A stretch of 64,000 nucleotides of DNA, from assembly GCF_965655635.1 (NCBI RefSeq), contig NZ_CBFHHE010000004.1, forward strand, positions 51,376-115,375. Direction: 5' to 3'. The notes below the pieces were generated by a model, which was not told the DNA's origin, did not search any database, and saw only the letters and a list, made by a program, of their open reading frames with translations. Origin of the DNA: Nereida sp965655635 (GTDB lineage Bacteria > Pseudomonadota > Alphaproteobacteria > Rhodobacterales > Rhodobacteraceae). The position numbers and the translations under genes are program-made. Each line of letters begins with the position of its first letter. The first letter of the stretch is position 1. This document shows positions 35,954 to 46,075 of this stretch, piece after piece.

Positions 35954-37218
35954 ATGATCACAGCCCTATTTCAACTGGTTGCGCCAATAGCCCCGTCTTG
36001 AAACAACGTGGACAGCGGGAAGTCTTCTGTGGTCTCACAGGCATCATCTGGCTACACCGCAAGATGCAAGACGCATTCTTTTTAGTCGTCGGAAGCCGTA
36101 CCTGCGCACACCTTTTGCAGTCAGCAGCAGGCGTCATGATCTTTGCAGAGCCCCGTTTCGGCACCGCGATTCTTGAGGAAAAGGATCTTGCAGGACTTGC
36201 TGACGCACACACTGAACTTGACCGCGAAGTTGCCCGCCTACTGTCAAGACGGCCTGACATTAAGCAATTATTTCTGGTCGGATCATGCCCTTCAGAGGTG
36301 ATTAAGCTGGATCTTGCACGCGCAGCGGAGCGTATGACCCAAGAATATGCGCCTAACGTCCGCGTTCTAAACTTCAGTGGGTCTGGTATCGAAACAACAT
36401 TCACCCAAGGCGAGGACGCGTGTCTGGCCTCAATGGTGCCAGTACTGCCCAATACCGATGAACGCGAATTGCTCCTAGTGGGTGCTTTGCCTGACGTGGT
36501 CGAGGATCAAGCTGTCTCGCTACTTACTGAAATGGGCGTTGGTCCAATCAGAACTTTGCCTGCATCCCGGGCAGCGGATCAATATGGCATTGGCGAAAAC
36601 ACAGTTTTTGCGCTTCTACAGCCTTTCTTGGGTGATACCCACGCAGAGCTTGAGCGCCGTGGCGCACGCCATATTCCTGCGCCGTTTCCGTTTGGCGAAC
36701 AAGGTACCACCGCATGGTTGCGTGCAATTGCTCTTGAGTTTGGTGTCGATGAAGACACTTTTGAGCGCGTCACAGCAGCGCCGCGCGCCCGCGCCCGCAA
36801 GGCAATTGATGCACAAGCGAAAGAGTTGCGCGGCAAGTCAATCTTCTTCTTTCCTGATAGCCAGCTCGAAGTCCCGTTAGCGCGTTACTTGACAACCGAA
36901 TGCGGGATGACCCCGCTCGAAATCGGAACGCCGTACCTGCATGCAGGCCTTGTTGGCCCTGACCTCGCGCTCATCCCAGAAGGTCCAACTATTTCCGAAG
37001 GACAAGACGTTGATCTGCAATTGGACCGCGCACGCGAGGCCCGCGCCGATATCACAGTTTGCGGCTTAGGATTGGCAAACCCACTTGAGGCCGAGGGCCT
37101 TACAACCAAATGGGCGATCGAGTTGGTTTTCACACCGGTTCACTTCTATGAGCAAGCCGGTGATCTTGCTGGGCTTTTCTCGCGTCCCATCCGCCGCCGC
37201 GAGGTGCTTGACCTATGA
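35950..37218 (+). CDS. bchN: Light-independent protochlorophyllide reductase subunit N
   Basis: BchN with BchB is the nitrogenase-like catalytic part of DPOR, which reduces ring D of protochlorophyllide in the dark. The 422-residue protein has the conserved cysteines Cys27 and Cys52 and the one in VGSCPSEV (about 112) that hold the NB 4Fe-4S cluster. Starts and stops overlap by 4 nt with bchF and bchB. Confidence 0.95.
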   Translation: MNDHSPISTGCANSPVLKQRGQREVFCGLTGIIWLHRKMQDAFFLVVGSRTCAHLLQSAAGVMIFAEPRFGTAILEEKDLAGLADAHTELDREVARLLSRRPDIKQLFLVGSCPSEVIKLDLARAAERMTQEYAPNVRVLNFSGSGIETTFTQGEDACLASMVPVLPNTDERELLLVGALPDVVEDQAVSLLTEMGVGPIRTLPASRAADQYGIGENTVFALLQPFLGDTHAELERRGARHIPAPFPFGEQGTTAWLRAIALEFGVDEDTFERVTAAPRARARKAIDAQAKELRGKSIFFFPDSQLEVPLARYLTTECGMTPLEIGTPYLHAGLVGPDLALIPEGPTISEGQDVDLQLDRAREARADITVCGLGLANPLEAEGLTTKWAIELVFTPVHFYEQAGDLAGLFSRPIRRREVLDL

Positions 37219-38750
37219 AGCTCACCGTTTGGACATATGAGGGCCCAACACACGTTGGTGCGATGCGTGTCGCAACTGCAATGAAAGGGCTGCACTACGT
37301 TTTGCATGCCCCACAGGGCGATACCTACGCGGACCTTCTGTTCACTATGATTGAGCGGCGCAATCATCGCCCGCCAGTTACATACACCACATTTCAAGCC
37401 CGCGATTTGGGAAGTGATACGGCGCATCTCTTCAAAGACGCCTGCCAAGACGCGTATGATCGCTTTCAGCCCGAAGCGATCATTGTGGGCGCCTCTTGTA
37501 CCGCTGAATTGATCCAAGATGACCCCGCCGGCCTTGCGGAAACTATGGGCCTTAATGTGCCAGTCATTCCGTTGGAATTACCCAGCTACTCTCGCAAAGA
37601 AAACTTTGGGGCCGACGAAACATTCTACCAGATTGTCAAATCTCTCGCCAAACCATGCGAGCGCACGTCACGGATTTCTTGCAATATCCTTGGAGCCACC
37701 GCATTGGGCTTTCGTCACCGCGATGACATCCAAGAAATCACAGCGCTCCTCTACGAGCTTGGCATCGATGTGAATGTTTGCGCCCCTCTTGACGCAACAC
37801 CAAGCGACATTGCCCGCATGGGCGCTGCACATTTCAACGTATTGCTTTACCCTGAAACCGGGGAGGCCGCAGCACGCTGGTGCGAGCGCAGCTTTGAGCA
37901 GCCTTACACAAAAACGGTTCCAATGGGCGTTGGCGCAACCCGTGATTTCATCGCAGAGGTATGCCAAATCTGCGGAATAGAGCCTAATGTGGACGAAAGC
38001 CGCTTGCGATTGCCATGGTGGAGCAAATCTGTCGACAGCACATATCTGACTGGCAAACGCGTCTTTATCTTTGGCGACGGCACCCACGTGAAAGCCGCAG
38101 CCCGCGTTGCAAAAGACGAGATGGGTTTCGAAGTTGTAGGCGTAGGCTGCTACAATCGCGAATTCGCACGCGACATCCGTGCACTTGCCAAAGACATTGG
38201 CGTCGAATCCCTGATCAGCGATGACTACCTTGAGGTTGAGCAAACCATTGAAGCGCTCCAACCTGAGATGATCCTCGGCACCCAAATGGAGCGACACATC
38301 GGCAAACGCCTTGGCATTCCTTGTGCCGTTATCTCCGCACCCGTGCACGTACAAGATTTCCCTGCGCGCTACTCTCCCGTTATGGGATTTGAAGGCGCGA
38401 ACGTTCTGTTTGATACATGGATCCATCCACTTGTAATGGGCCTTGAAGAGCATCTTTTGCACATGTTCCGCGATGATTTTGAATTCCACGATGAAGCGGG
38501 ACCAAGCCATCACGGCGGACATGCGCCAAAACCAATTGATCGTCCTGCTGAGGCGCCCGTCGCGCCAACAGTTCAAGAAGGCACTGATGTTGCTGTTTGG
38601 CTCGCAGACGCAGAACGCGAGTTAAAGAAAATTCCTTTCTTTGTACGCGGCAAAGCCAAGCGGAACACTGAAAAATACGCTCTGGATCAAGGCGTGACTG
38701 AAATTTCAGTCGATACACTTTACGAGGCGAAGGCCCATTATGCGCGATGA
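37215..38750 (+). CDS. bchB: Light-independent protochlorophyllide reductase subunit B
   Basis: This is the partner of BchN in DPOR, with 511 residues. Asp36 (in APQGDTYAD) is the unusual aspartate ligand of the NB cluster. GASCTAEL (about 95) also belongs to the family signature. The C-terminal domain (about 450-511) ends in the KRNTEKYA region typical of BchB. It overlaps bchH by 11 nt. Confidence 0.95.
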   Translation: MKLTVWTYEGPTHVGAMRVATAMKGLHYVLHAPQGDTYADLLFTMIERRNHRPPVTYTTFQARDLGSDTAHLFKDACQDAYDRFQPEAIIVGASCTAELIQDDPAGLAETMGLNVPVIPLELPSYSRKENFGADETFYQIVKSLAKPCERTSRISCNILGATALGFRHRDDIQEITALLYELGIDVNVCAPLDATPSDIARMGAAHFNVLLYPETGEAAARWCERSFEQPYTKTVPMGVGATRDFIAEVCQICGIEPNVDESRLRLPWWSKSVDSTYLTGKRVFIFGDGTHVKAAARVAKDEMGFEVVGVGCYNREFARDIRALAKDIGVESLISDDYLEVEQTIEALQPEMILGTQMERHIGKRLGIPCAVISAPVHVQDFPARYSPVMGFEGANVLFDTWIHPLVMGLEEHLLHMFRDDFEFHDEAGPSHHGGHAPKPIDRPAEAPVAPTVQEGTDVAVWLADAERELKKIPFFVRGKAKRNTEKYALDQGVTEISVDTLYEAKAHYAR

Positions 38751-41700
38751 GGTAAGCATCCCTTATCGCGTGGCTATCGTCACGCTTGATCGCCATGCCG
38801 GCGGATCAATCGCGCGCGCCATGCCAAACTTGCGCGCTGACTTTCCAGGCCTTGAAGTGAGCGTTCACGCAGCTGCTGAATGGGGGGACAACCCAGAAGC
38901 ACTTGCAACCGCACGTCACGACATCGACCATGCAGATATTATTGTGGGCAATCTACTGTTTCTTGAAGATCACCTGAAGGCGGTTTTGCCGAACATGATC
39001 GCGCGCAGACCTTCGCTTGATGCATTTGTTGGCGTGATTGCGGACCCAAGCATTACGAGCCTGACCAAGATGGGCGACTTGGATATGTCCAAGCCGACCT
39101 CTGGCGCCATGGCCATCCTTAAAAAGCTCAAGCCAAAAACAGGTAAGCAGGCATCAGGCGAAGGCCAGATGAAAATGCTCCGCCGCCTGCCTAAAATTCT
39201 GAAGTTCATCCCCGGCAAAGCTCAAGATCTCCGCGCGTATTTTCTGTCGATGCAGTATTGGCTTGGTGGATCGGACGACAACCTTGAGGCCATGCTGCGC
39301 TTCCTGGTAAGCCGGTACTCTGAAAATCGCGGTTGGAACGAGATTGAGGCCGCCGCCCCCATCGATTACCCCGAAGTTGGCCTGTACCACCCAGACCTTA
39401 CAGGCACGAAAATCGTCACTGATCTTGCTGAATTGCCGCAAAGCGATGCAACTGCAACAGTCGGAATTCTGATGTTGCGCAGCTACATCCTGTCGGGGGA
39501 TTGCGCTCATTATGATGCAGTTATCCGCGCGTTTGAAGCAAAAGGAATGCGCGTTATTGCGGGCTTTGCGGGGGGCCTCGATGGCCGCCCCGCCATTGAG
39601 CAATACTTCGACGGTGTCGATACGATGGTATCGCTGACCGGTTTCAGTCTTGTTGGCGGCCCGGCCTACAACAACAGCAATGCCGCAATCGAGACACTTA
39701 CAAAGCTTGATGTTCCGTATGTCGCTGCTCATCCGCTTGAATTTCAAACGCTGAGCCAATGGTCGTCTAGCGATGGTGGCCTTGGCCCCGTTGAAACGAC
39801 AATGCTAATCGCCCTGCCCGAGATTGACGGCGCCACAAACCCCACAGTCTACGCAGGTCGCCACAGTGAAACGGGCTGTCAGGGCTGCGCGTATATGTGC
39901 AAAGCCAGTACCATCAGCAAAGCTATGGCACCGTGTCATGAACGCATTGATGTGTTGGCAGAAAAAGTGGCGCGGCTCGCTAATCTGCGCCGTAAGGAAA
40001 ACGCTGACAAAAAGATTGGCATTGTGCTGTTTGGTTTTCCACCAAACGCCGGCGCCGTTGGAACCGCCGCGTATCTGTCCGTATTTGAGAGCCTTTTCAA
40101 TACGCTGACAAAAATGCAAGCCAGCGGCTATGAGGTTGAGGTGCCCGCAGATGTGGACAGCCTTCGCACGATCGTTTTGCAGGGCAACAGCGGCCAATAC
40201 GGTCAAGAAGCTAACGTTGCCGATCACGTTTCTGCCGATCATATCGTTGAGAACACGCCACCCCTAGCGGCCATTGAAAGCGTTTGGGGGCCCGCCCCCG
40301 GCAAGGTTCAATCAGACGGGCGCGGCGTATTCATCTTGGGCGCACATTTCGGAAACGTCTTTGTCGGTGTTCAGCCAACTTTTGGGTACGAAGGTGACCC
40401 GATGCGGTTACTCTTTGAAAAAGGGTTCGCCCCTACCCATGCATTCGCCCAATTCTACTTGTGGCTCCGCAACACATATCAAGCTGATGCTTTGCTACAT
40501 TTTGGGATGCACGGCGCACTTGAATTCATGCCGGGCAAGCAAGCAGGTCTCGGCGCGCAGGATTGGCCAGATAGGCTTATCGGTGAGATGCCAAACGTCT
40601 ACCTCTACGCATCGAATAATCCATCTGAAGCCACGTTAGCAAAACGTCGTAGTAACGCCGTAACCATTACGCATCTGACGCCACCACTTGCCAAGTCTGG
40701 TCTCTATAAAGGCTTAAACGCCCTGAAAGATACGTTAACGCGGTACCGTGGCACTGCTAAGAACGATCCGTCACGCAGTGACCTAGAGCAGTTGATCCGC
40801 GACCAAGCAAACGCTGTTGATATGAACGGGCGTGATCCTGAAAGCCTGTGGCTTAAGCTGCTTGAAACAGAACACGCGCTGATCCCCGAGGGGCTCCATA
40901 TCGTTGGCAAACCCATGTCTGATGCGGCGCGTCATGATCACGTTTCCACAATGGCTGATCAATCTTCTGAGGCTCGCGCGCGCGTCGATGCACTGCTGCA
41001 AGACGACACTGAGTTACCTGCGCTAATGCGTGCATTAAGTGCGCGCTATATTGCCCCTGTTGCGGGTGGTGATCTGATCCGTAGTCCCGATGTCCTTCCC
41101 ACAGGCCGCAATATTCACGCGTTTGATCCGTTTAGAATGCCAACAGAATTTGCATTGCGCGACGGCCAAAAGCAGGCCCAAGTGTTGTTAGACGCTCAAA
41201 CCGAACTTCCGCGCAGCATCGCGTTGGTGCTTTGGGGCAGCGACAATATCAAATCAGATGGTGGCCCGATCGCACAAGCCCTTGCTTTGCTGGGCGCAAA
41301 GCCACGCTTTGACAGCTATGGCCGATTGTCAGGGGCTGATCTTATTCCCCTCGAGAAGCTGGGGCGCCCACGCATTGATGTGGTTATGACCCTGTCTGGT
41401 ATTTTCCGCGACCTGCTACCTTTACAAACCAAGATGTTGGCTGAGGCCGCCTATAAATGCGCAGCCGCAGATGAACCAACTAGCCAGAATTTTGTGCGTG
41501 CACATGCCCTGTCTTACGCAGAACAAATGGATGTTGATCTGGAAACCGCAGCACTGCGGGTCTTTTCCAATGCCAACGGCGCTTACGGTTCAAACGTAAA
41601 CGCCCTGGTGGATGCCAGCGCATTTGATGACGAAGACGAGCTGGCCGACGCCTACGAGGCACGCAAGTCATTCGCCTACGGAATGGACGGCAAGGCGGCG

Positions 41701-42279
41701 GCACAAGCAGAACTGCTCCAAAAGCAGCTTAAAGATGTGGATGTAGCCTATCAAAACCTTGAAAGTGTTGAGCTGGGTGTCACCACCGTTGACCACTATT
41801 TTGACACCCTCGGCGGTATTGCCCGGGCGGTAAAGCGCGCCAAAGGCGGCGCTGAGCCAGCTGTATTCATCGGCGATCAAACAATGGGTGATGCAAAGGT
41901 GCGCACCTTGTCTGAGCAAGTCGCCCTTGAGACTAGATCGCGCAGCCTCAACCCAAAGTGGTTCGAAGGAATGCTGCAGCACGGACACGAAGGCGTGCGC
42001 CAAATTGAGGCGTGCGTAACGAACACGATGGGCTGGTCTGCAACGACCGGCCAAGTGGATGAATGGGTCTATGAACGGCTCTCTGAAACCTTCGTTCTTG
42101 ACGACGCGATGCGCCAGCGGCTGGCGGATCTGAACCCGCAAGCTTCGGTACGCATGGCCAATCGCCTGCTTGAAGCAAGCGACAGAAATTATTGGACCCC
42201 CGACGCGGAAACACTCGCCGCGCTGCAAGATGCGGCCGATGCGCTCGAGGATCAAATGGAAGGAATTGCGGCGCAATAG
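38740..42279 (+). CDS. bchH: Magnesium chelatase subunit H
   Basis: BchH binds protoporphyrin IX and, driven by BchI and BchD, inserts magnesium. It is the first committed enzyme of bacteriochlorophyll synthesis. The length of 1179 residues is typical of CobN/BchH-type large subunits. The segment GMHGALEFMPGKQAGLG (about 588-604) is highly conserved in the family. Confidence 0.96.
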   Translation: MRDEVSIPYRVAIVTLDRHAGGSIARAMPNLRADFPGLEVSVHAAAEWGDNPEALATARHDIDHADIIVGNLLFLEDHLKAVLPNMIARRPSLDAFVGVIADPSITSLTKMGDLDMSKPTSGAMAILKKLKPKTGKQASGEGQMKMLRRLPKILKFIPGKAQDLRAYFLSMQYWLGGSDDNLEAMLRFLVSRYSENRGWNEIEAAAPIDYPEVGLYHPDLTGTKIVTDLAELPQSDATATVGILMLRSYILSGDCAHYDAVIRAFEAKGMRVIAGFAGGLDGRPAIEQYFDGVDTMVSLTGFSLVGGPAYNNSNAAIETLTKLDVPYVAAHPLEFQTLSQWSSSDGGLGPVETTMLIALPEIDGATNPTVYAGRHSETGCQGCAYMCKASTISKAMAPCHERIDVLAEKVARLANLRRKENADKKIGIVLFGFPPNAGAVGTAAYLSVFESLFNTLTKMQASGYEVEVPADVDSLRTIVLQGNSGQYGQEANVADHVSADHIVENTPPLAAIESVWGPAPGKVQSDGRGVFILGAHFGNVFVGVQPTFGYEGDPMRLLFEKGFAPTHAFAQFYLWLRNTYQADALLHFGMHGALEFMPGKQAGLGAQDWPDRLIGEMPNVYLYASNNPSEATLAKRRSNAVTITHLTPPLAKSGLYKGLNALKDTLTRYRGTAKNDPSRSDLEQLIRDQANAVDMNGRDPESLWLKLLETEHALIPEGLHIVGKPMSDAARHDHVSTMADQSSEARARVDALLQDDTELPALMRALSARYIAPVAGGDLIRSPDVLPTGRNIHAFDPFRMPTEFALRDGQKQAQVLLDAQTELPRSIALVLWGSDNIKSDGGPIAQALALLGAKPRFDSYGRLSGADLIPLEKLGRPRIDVVMTLSGIFRDLLPLQTKMLAEAAYKCAAADEPTSQNFVRAHALSYAEQMDVDLETAALRVFSNANGAYGSNVNALVDASAFDDEDELADAYEARKSFAYGMDGKAAAQAELLQKQLKDVDVAYQNLESVELGVTTVDHYFDTLGGIARAVKRAKGGAEPAVFIGDQTMGDAKVRTLSEQVALETRSRSLNPKWFEGMLQHGHEGVRQIEACVTNTMGWSATTGQVDEWVYERLSETFVLDDAMRQRLADLNPQASVRMANRLLEASDRNYWTPDAETLAALQDAADALEDQMEGIAAQ

Positions 42280-42300
42280 AGCCGCATAGGGAGAAATAAC

Positions 42301-43197
42301 ATGGCACTAGACAGAAGCACCCCCATCCTGAGAGGCCAAGACGGCGAAGGCTCCGTACAGGTCCATCAAGATGACGGAATGAAAATCGAAGGCGCCAAGG
42401 TGTTTTCGGTCTACGGCAAAGGCGGCATTGGTAAATCAACCACCTCGTCCAACTTGTCTGCTGCATTTTCAATGCTGGGCAAACGGGTTTTGCAAATTGG
42501 GTGTGACCCAAAGCATGACAGCACGTTTACTCTGACAGGCTCACTTGTTCCGACAGTTATCGACATCCTAAAGGATGTGGATTTTCACGCAGAAGAGCTA
42601 CGCCCTGAAGACTTCGTTTTTGAGGGTTTCAACGGCGTTAAGTGTGTTGAAGCAGGTGGCCCTCCGGCGGGTACTGGTTGTGGTGGCTATGTGGTTGGCC
42701 AGACCGTCAAATTGCTTAAGCAGCACCATTTGCTTGAAGACACGGACGTAGTCATTTTTGATGTTTTGGGCGACGTGGTGTGCGGCGGCTTTGCTGCCCC
42801 CTTGCAACACGCTGACCGTGCATTGATCGTCACCGCAAACGACTTTGACAGCATTTATGCGATGAACCGGATTATCGCTGCCGTTCAAGCGAAGTCCAGC
42901 AACTATAAAGTCCGCCTCGCAGGCTGCGTCGCCAACCGCTCACGCGAGACAGATGAAGTAGATCGGTTCTGTAAAACCGTTGGCTTTAACCGCATCGCAC
43001 ACATGCCTGATCTTGATGCGATCCGCCGATCACGTCTCAAAAAGAAGACCCTCTTTGAGATGCCCGATGAGGAAGAAATCGTACAGGTTCGCAAAGAATA
43101 CATCCGCCTAGCAGAGACACTTTGGAACGGCACTGAGGCGCTTGCGCCTGCACCTCTGCCTGACCGCGAAATCTTTGAATTGTTGGGCTTCGATTAA
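42301..43197 (+). CDS. bchL: Light-independent protochlorophyllide reductase iron-sulfur ATPase
   Basis: BchL is the NifH-like ATPase that feeds electrons to BchNB. The 298-residue protein has the P-loop GKGGIGKST (about 40-48), CDPKHDST (about 63) and two cluster-binding cysteines, in GTGCGGY and GDVVCGGF. A GGGAGAA lies just before the ATG. It is followed by bchM after 3 nt. Confidence 0.96.
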   Translation: MALDRSTPILRGQDGEGSVQVHQDDGMKIEGAKVFSVYGKGGIGKSTTSSNLSAAFSMLGKRVLQIGCDPKHDSTFTLTGSLVPTVIDILKDVDFHAEELRPEDFVFEGFNGVKCVEAGGPPAGTGCGGYVVGQTVKLLKQHHLLEDTDVVIFDVLGDVVCGGFAAPLQHADRALIVTANDFDSIYAMNRIIAAVQAKSSNYKVRLAGCVANRSRETDEVDRFCKTVGFNRIAHMPDLDAIRRSRLKKKTLFEMPDEEEIVQVRKEYIRLAETLWNGTEALAPAPLPDREIFELLGFD

Positions 43198-43200
43198 ACC

Positions 43201-43866
43201 ATGACCGCATACGACCGCACCCTTTCCCGCGTCGAAACATACTTCGACCAAACCGCGACTAAAACATGGGAGCGCCTGACATCAGACGCGCCCGTGTCGC
43301 GGGTGCGCGAAACCGTGCGCGCGGGACGGGACCGGATGCGTGAAACAATGCTCAACACCCTTGGTGATGTGCGCGGCAAACGAATTTTGGACGCCGGCTG
43401 TGGCGCGGGTCAAATGACGCATGAACTGGCCTTGCGCGGTGCAGAGGTAGTCGCCGTGGATATCTCGCCATCACTGGTGGAAATCGCACGCAAGCGGTTG
43501 CCAGATGCCTTGTCTCATCAAGTAACATTTCACGCAGGCGATATGCTCGACCCCGCGCTTGGTGACTTCGATCACGTGGTCGCGATGGATAGTTTGATCT
43601 ACTATGATGCCGCTGACATCAATCGCTCAATCTCAACCCTATTCAAGCGAACAAGTGGTAAAATTGTATTCACTGTTGCGCCACGCACACCGTTCTTGAT
43701 GGCGTTTTTCGGCATGGGGAAACTCTTTCCACGCCGTGACCGCAGCCCCGTGATGATCCCACATGCGCCCAAAAAATTGGCGCACCTTGTAGACGGTAAT
43801 CTGCGCAGCGTCGCGCGGATCAACTCGGGTTTTTATATCTCTGAATGTTTGGAAGTAACTAAGTGA
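43201..43866 (+). CDS. bchM: Mg-protoporphyrin IX O-methyltransferase
   Basis: BchM methylates the ring-C propionate of Mg-protoporphyrin IX with S-adenosylmethionine. The 221-residue class I methyltransferase has motif I as LDAGCGAGQ (about 63-71) and VVAVDIS (about 84). Its stop overlaps the GTG start of lhaA. Confidence 0.94.
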   Translation: MTAYDRTLSRVETYFDQTATKTWERLTSDAPVSRVRETVRAGRDRMRETMLNTLGDVRGKRILDAGCGAGQMTHELALRGAEVVAVDISPSLVEIARKRLPDALSHQVTFHAGDMLDPALGDFDHVVAMDSLIYYDAADINRSISTLFKRTSGKIVFTVAPRTPFLMAFFGMGKLFPRRDRSPVMIPHAPKKLAHLVDGNLRSVARINSGFYISECLEVTK

Positions 43867-45272
43867 GCCAAGCGCAGCGCATATCAAAATGGCTCCCATT
43901 TGCGGATGCCGCGTCTGAGGGTCTACCCCTCGGACAGCTTTTGCGGTTGTCGCTATTCCAAGTGTCCGTCGGCATGGCGTCTGTCTTACTGTTGGGCACT
44001 TTAAACCGCGTTATGATCGTTGAGTTGTCAGTACCGGCGATAATTGTCGCAGTCATGATCGCATTGCCTGTTTTATCTGCGCCGTTCCGCGCACTTTTGG
44101 GCTTCAAGTCAGACAACTTGCAAAGCTCACTCGGGTGGAAACGCATCCCCTACTTATGGTTTGGCAGCTTATGGCAGTTCGGCGGCTTAGCGGTAATGCC
44201 CTTCGCCATTCTGTCACTGGGATTTGAGCAAGCAGCCGGTCCCGAATGGGCAGGTGAGGTTCTGTCAGCAGCAGCATTCTTGATGACCGGCCTTGGTATG
44301 CACATGACCCAAACCGCAGGTCTGGCATTGGCCGCAGACCGCGCAGATGATGAAACACGTCCTCGCGTTGTGGCTCTTTTGTACGTCATGTTCCTGGTTG
44401 GTATGGGGCTGTCCGCCGTGATCGTTGGCTATTTCCTGCGCGATTTTAGTGATCTGCAGCTGGTCCGCGTCATTCAATCTTGCGCCGTAATCACCCTTGT
44501 TTTGAACATTGTCGCTTTGTGGAAACAAGAAAAGCTGGTGCCCAAATCTAAGGCAGAGCGTGATGCAGCACCACGCCCCACTTTCAAAGATACATGGTCA
44601 GATTTCATGGCTGGCGGTCAAGTTGGCCGCCTGATCGTTGTCGTCTTTTTGGGAACCATGGCTTTCAATATGCAGGATGTATTGCTTGAGCCTTACGGCG
44701 GCGAAGTCTTGGGGCTATCTGTATCGGCCACCACTTTACTGACAGCGCTTTGGGCGTCTGGCTCACTTCTGGGCTTTGCACTTGCAGCTAGATGGCTGCG
44801 CGGTGGGCTAAACACACATCTCATGGCAGGCCGTGGCCTGCTTGTTGGAGTGGGTGCTTTCACATGCGTTGTGTTCGCCGCACCACTCAATTCAGTATTC
44901 CTTTTCTACACTGGAAGCGCCGCGATCGGCTTGGGTGGAGGGCTGTTTGCAGTCGCCACGCTGACCGCAGCAATGACTTTGCCCAACGCAGGCCGCGGCC
45001 TTGCTTTGGGGGCTTGGGGCGCCGCGCAAGCGACCGCCACGGGCCTGTCGATCCTCATCGGGGGTACCATCCGCGATGTGGTCAACACTGCCGCACTTAA
45101 CGGGAACTTCGGACCGGCGCTCGCCACGCCATCAACGGGCTATTCAGTTGTCTATCATACTGAAATTGCTCTTATTTTTGTCACGCTCATCGCCTTGGGG
45201 CCCCTTGTGCGACGCGGGACACAGACCACTCAGCAAGGACGTCAGATCGGTCTGGCTGACTTCCCTACCTGA
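43863..45272 (+). CDS. lhaA: LhaA, light-harvesting 1 assembly protein (PucC family)
   Basis: LhaA is a 469-residue membrane protein with 12 helices, required for assembly of the core antenna in Rhodobacter. It starts with GTG overlapping bchM by 4 nt. The LEPYGGEVLGLSV segment (about 278) and LGAWGAAQATATG (about 380) are shared with the PucC-family protein at 30699-31979, so the two are paralogues. It stands directly before puhA, the standard order. Confidence 0.92.
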   Translation: MSQAQRISKWLPFADAASEGLPLGQLLRLSLFQVSVGMASVLLLGTLNRVMIVELSVPAIIVAVMIALPVLSAPFRALLGFKSDNLQSSLGWKRIPYLWFGSLWQFGGLAVMPFAILSLGFEQAAGPEWAGEVLSAAAFLMTGLGMHMTQTAGLALAADRADDETRPRVVALLYVMFLVGMGLSAVIVGYFLRDFSDLQLVRVIQSCAVITLVLNIVALWKQEKLVPKSKAERDAAPRPTFKDTWSDFMAGGQVGRLIVVVFLGTMAFNMQDVLLEPYGGEVLGLSVSATTLLTALWASGSLLGFALAARWLRGGLNTHLMAGRGLLVGVGAFTCVVFAAPLNSVFLFYTGSAAIGLGGGLFAVATLTAAMTLPNAGRGLALGAWGAAQATATGLSILIGGTIRDVVNTAALNGNFGPALATPSTGYSVVYHTEIALIFVTLIALGPLVRRGTQTTQQGRQIGLADFPT

Positions 45273-45290
45273 CACATTCGGAGAAAGAAA

Positions 45291-46061
45291 ATGGACGGAA
45301 CTATTTTTGGAAACATCGACTTGGCGAGCGTCGCTCTTTGGGGCTTTTACGGCTTTTTCGCGCTGCTGATTTACTATCTGCAAACCGAAAACATGCGTGA
45401 AGGCTATCCGCTTGAAAATGATAACGGTGAGACAGCGGCCAACCAAGGCCCCTTCCCTGTGCCAAACCCCAAAACGTTTAAGCTGCCACACGGCCGCGGC
45501 GAGGTAACCGTTCCCGGTCCTGACCGCCAAGCCCGTACAGATTTGGCGCTTGAGCAAACTGGCGTCATAAACGGCCTGCCGTTCGAGCCAACCGGTGATC
45601 CAATGATGGACGGCGTTGGTCCAGGTGCGTGGGCTGCGCGTCAAGATCATCCAGAGCTGGATGGCAAAGGTCACCCCAAGATCATCCCCATGTCGAGCGT
45701 TGACACATTCCGCGTGTCTGCTGGCCGTGACCCACGTGGTTTACCGGTTATGACAGGCGATAACGTTGTTGTTGGTCGCGTCACCGATATGTGGATCGAT
45801 GAACCAGAACAGCTGGTGCGCTATTTCGCTTATGAAGTTGATGCAGAATTTGGCGGCGGCACCAAACTGGTAGCCCGTGAAATGGCGCGTATCAAATCAA
45901 ACCACCTCAAGATCCGCTCAATCTATTCGCACAACGTCAAAGGTATTCCGACCCAAAAATCGGCAACTACTGTGACGTTGCTCGAGGAAGAGAAGATCCA
46001 AGCCTACTACGGCGGCGGCACGCTCTATGCGGACCCAAGCCGTTTGGAACCCCAAGCCTAA
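45291..46061 (+). CDS. puhA: Reaction centre H subunit
   Basis: The H subunit caps the cytoplasmic side of the type 2 reaction centre and guides protons to the QB site. It has 256 residues: one membrane helix (about 13-31) after a short periplasmic end, then a PRC-barrel domain. The ENMREGYPLE stretch (about 34-43) just after the helix is characteristic. A GGAG lies before the ATG. Confidence 0.96.
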   Translation: MDGTIFGNIDLASVALWGFYGFFALLIYYLQTENMREGYPLENDNGETAANQGPFPVPNPKTFKLPHGRGEVTVPGPDRQARTDLALEQTGVINGLPFEPTGDPMMDGVGPGAWAARQDHPELDGKGHPKIIPMSSVDTFRVSAGRDPRGLPVMTGDNVVVGRVTDMWIDEPEQLVRYFAYEVDAEFGGGTKLVAREMARIKSNHLKIRSIYSHNVKGIPTQKSATTVTLLEEEKIQAYYGGGTLYADPSRLEPQA

Positions 46062-46075
46062 GGAAAGTCGACCCC

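Noticed and set aside
37668..38576. A 302-codon open frame antisense to bchB
   Set aside because: It lies wholly within bchB, has no recognisable domain, and open antisense frames are common in genes with this codon use.
40868..40895. A sequence in bchH resembling the parS-like palindrome (ATCCCCGAGGGGCT)
   Set aside because: It lacks the GTCC/GGAC ends and the central GC, so symmetry is poor.
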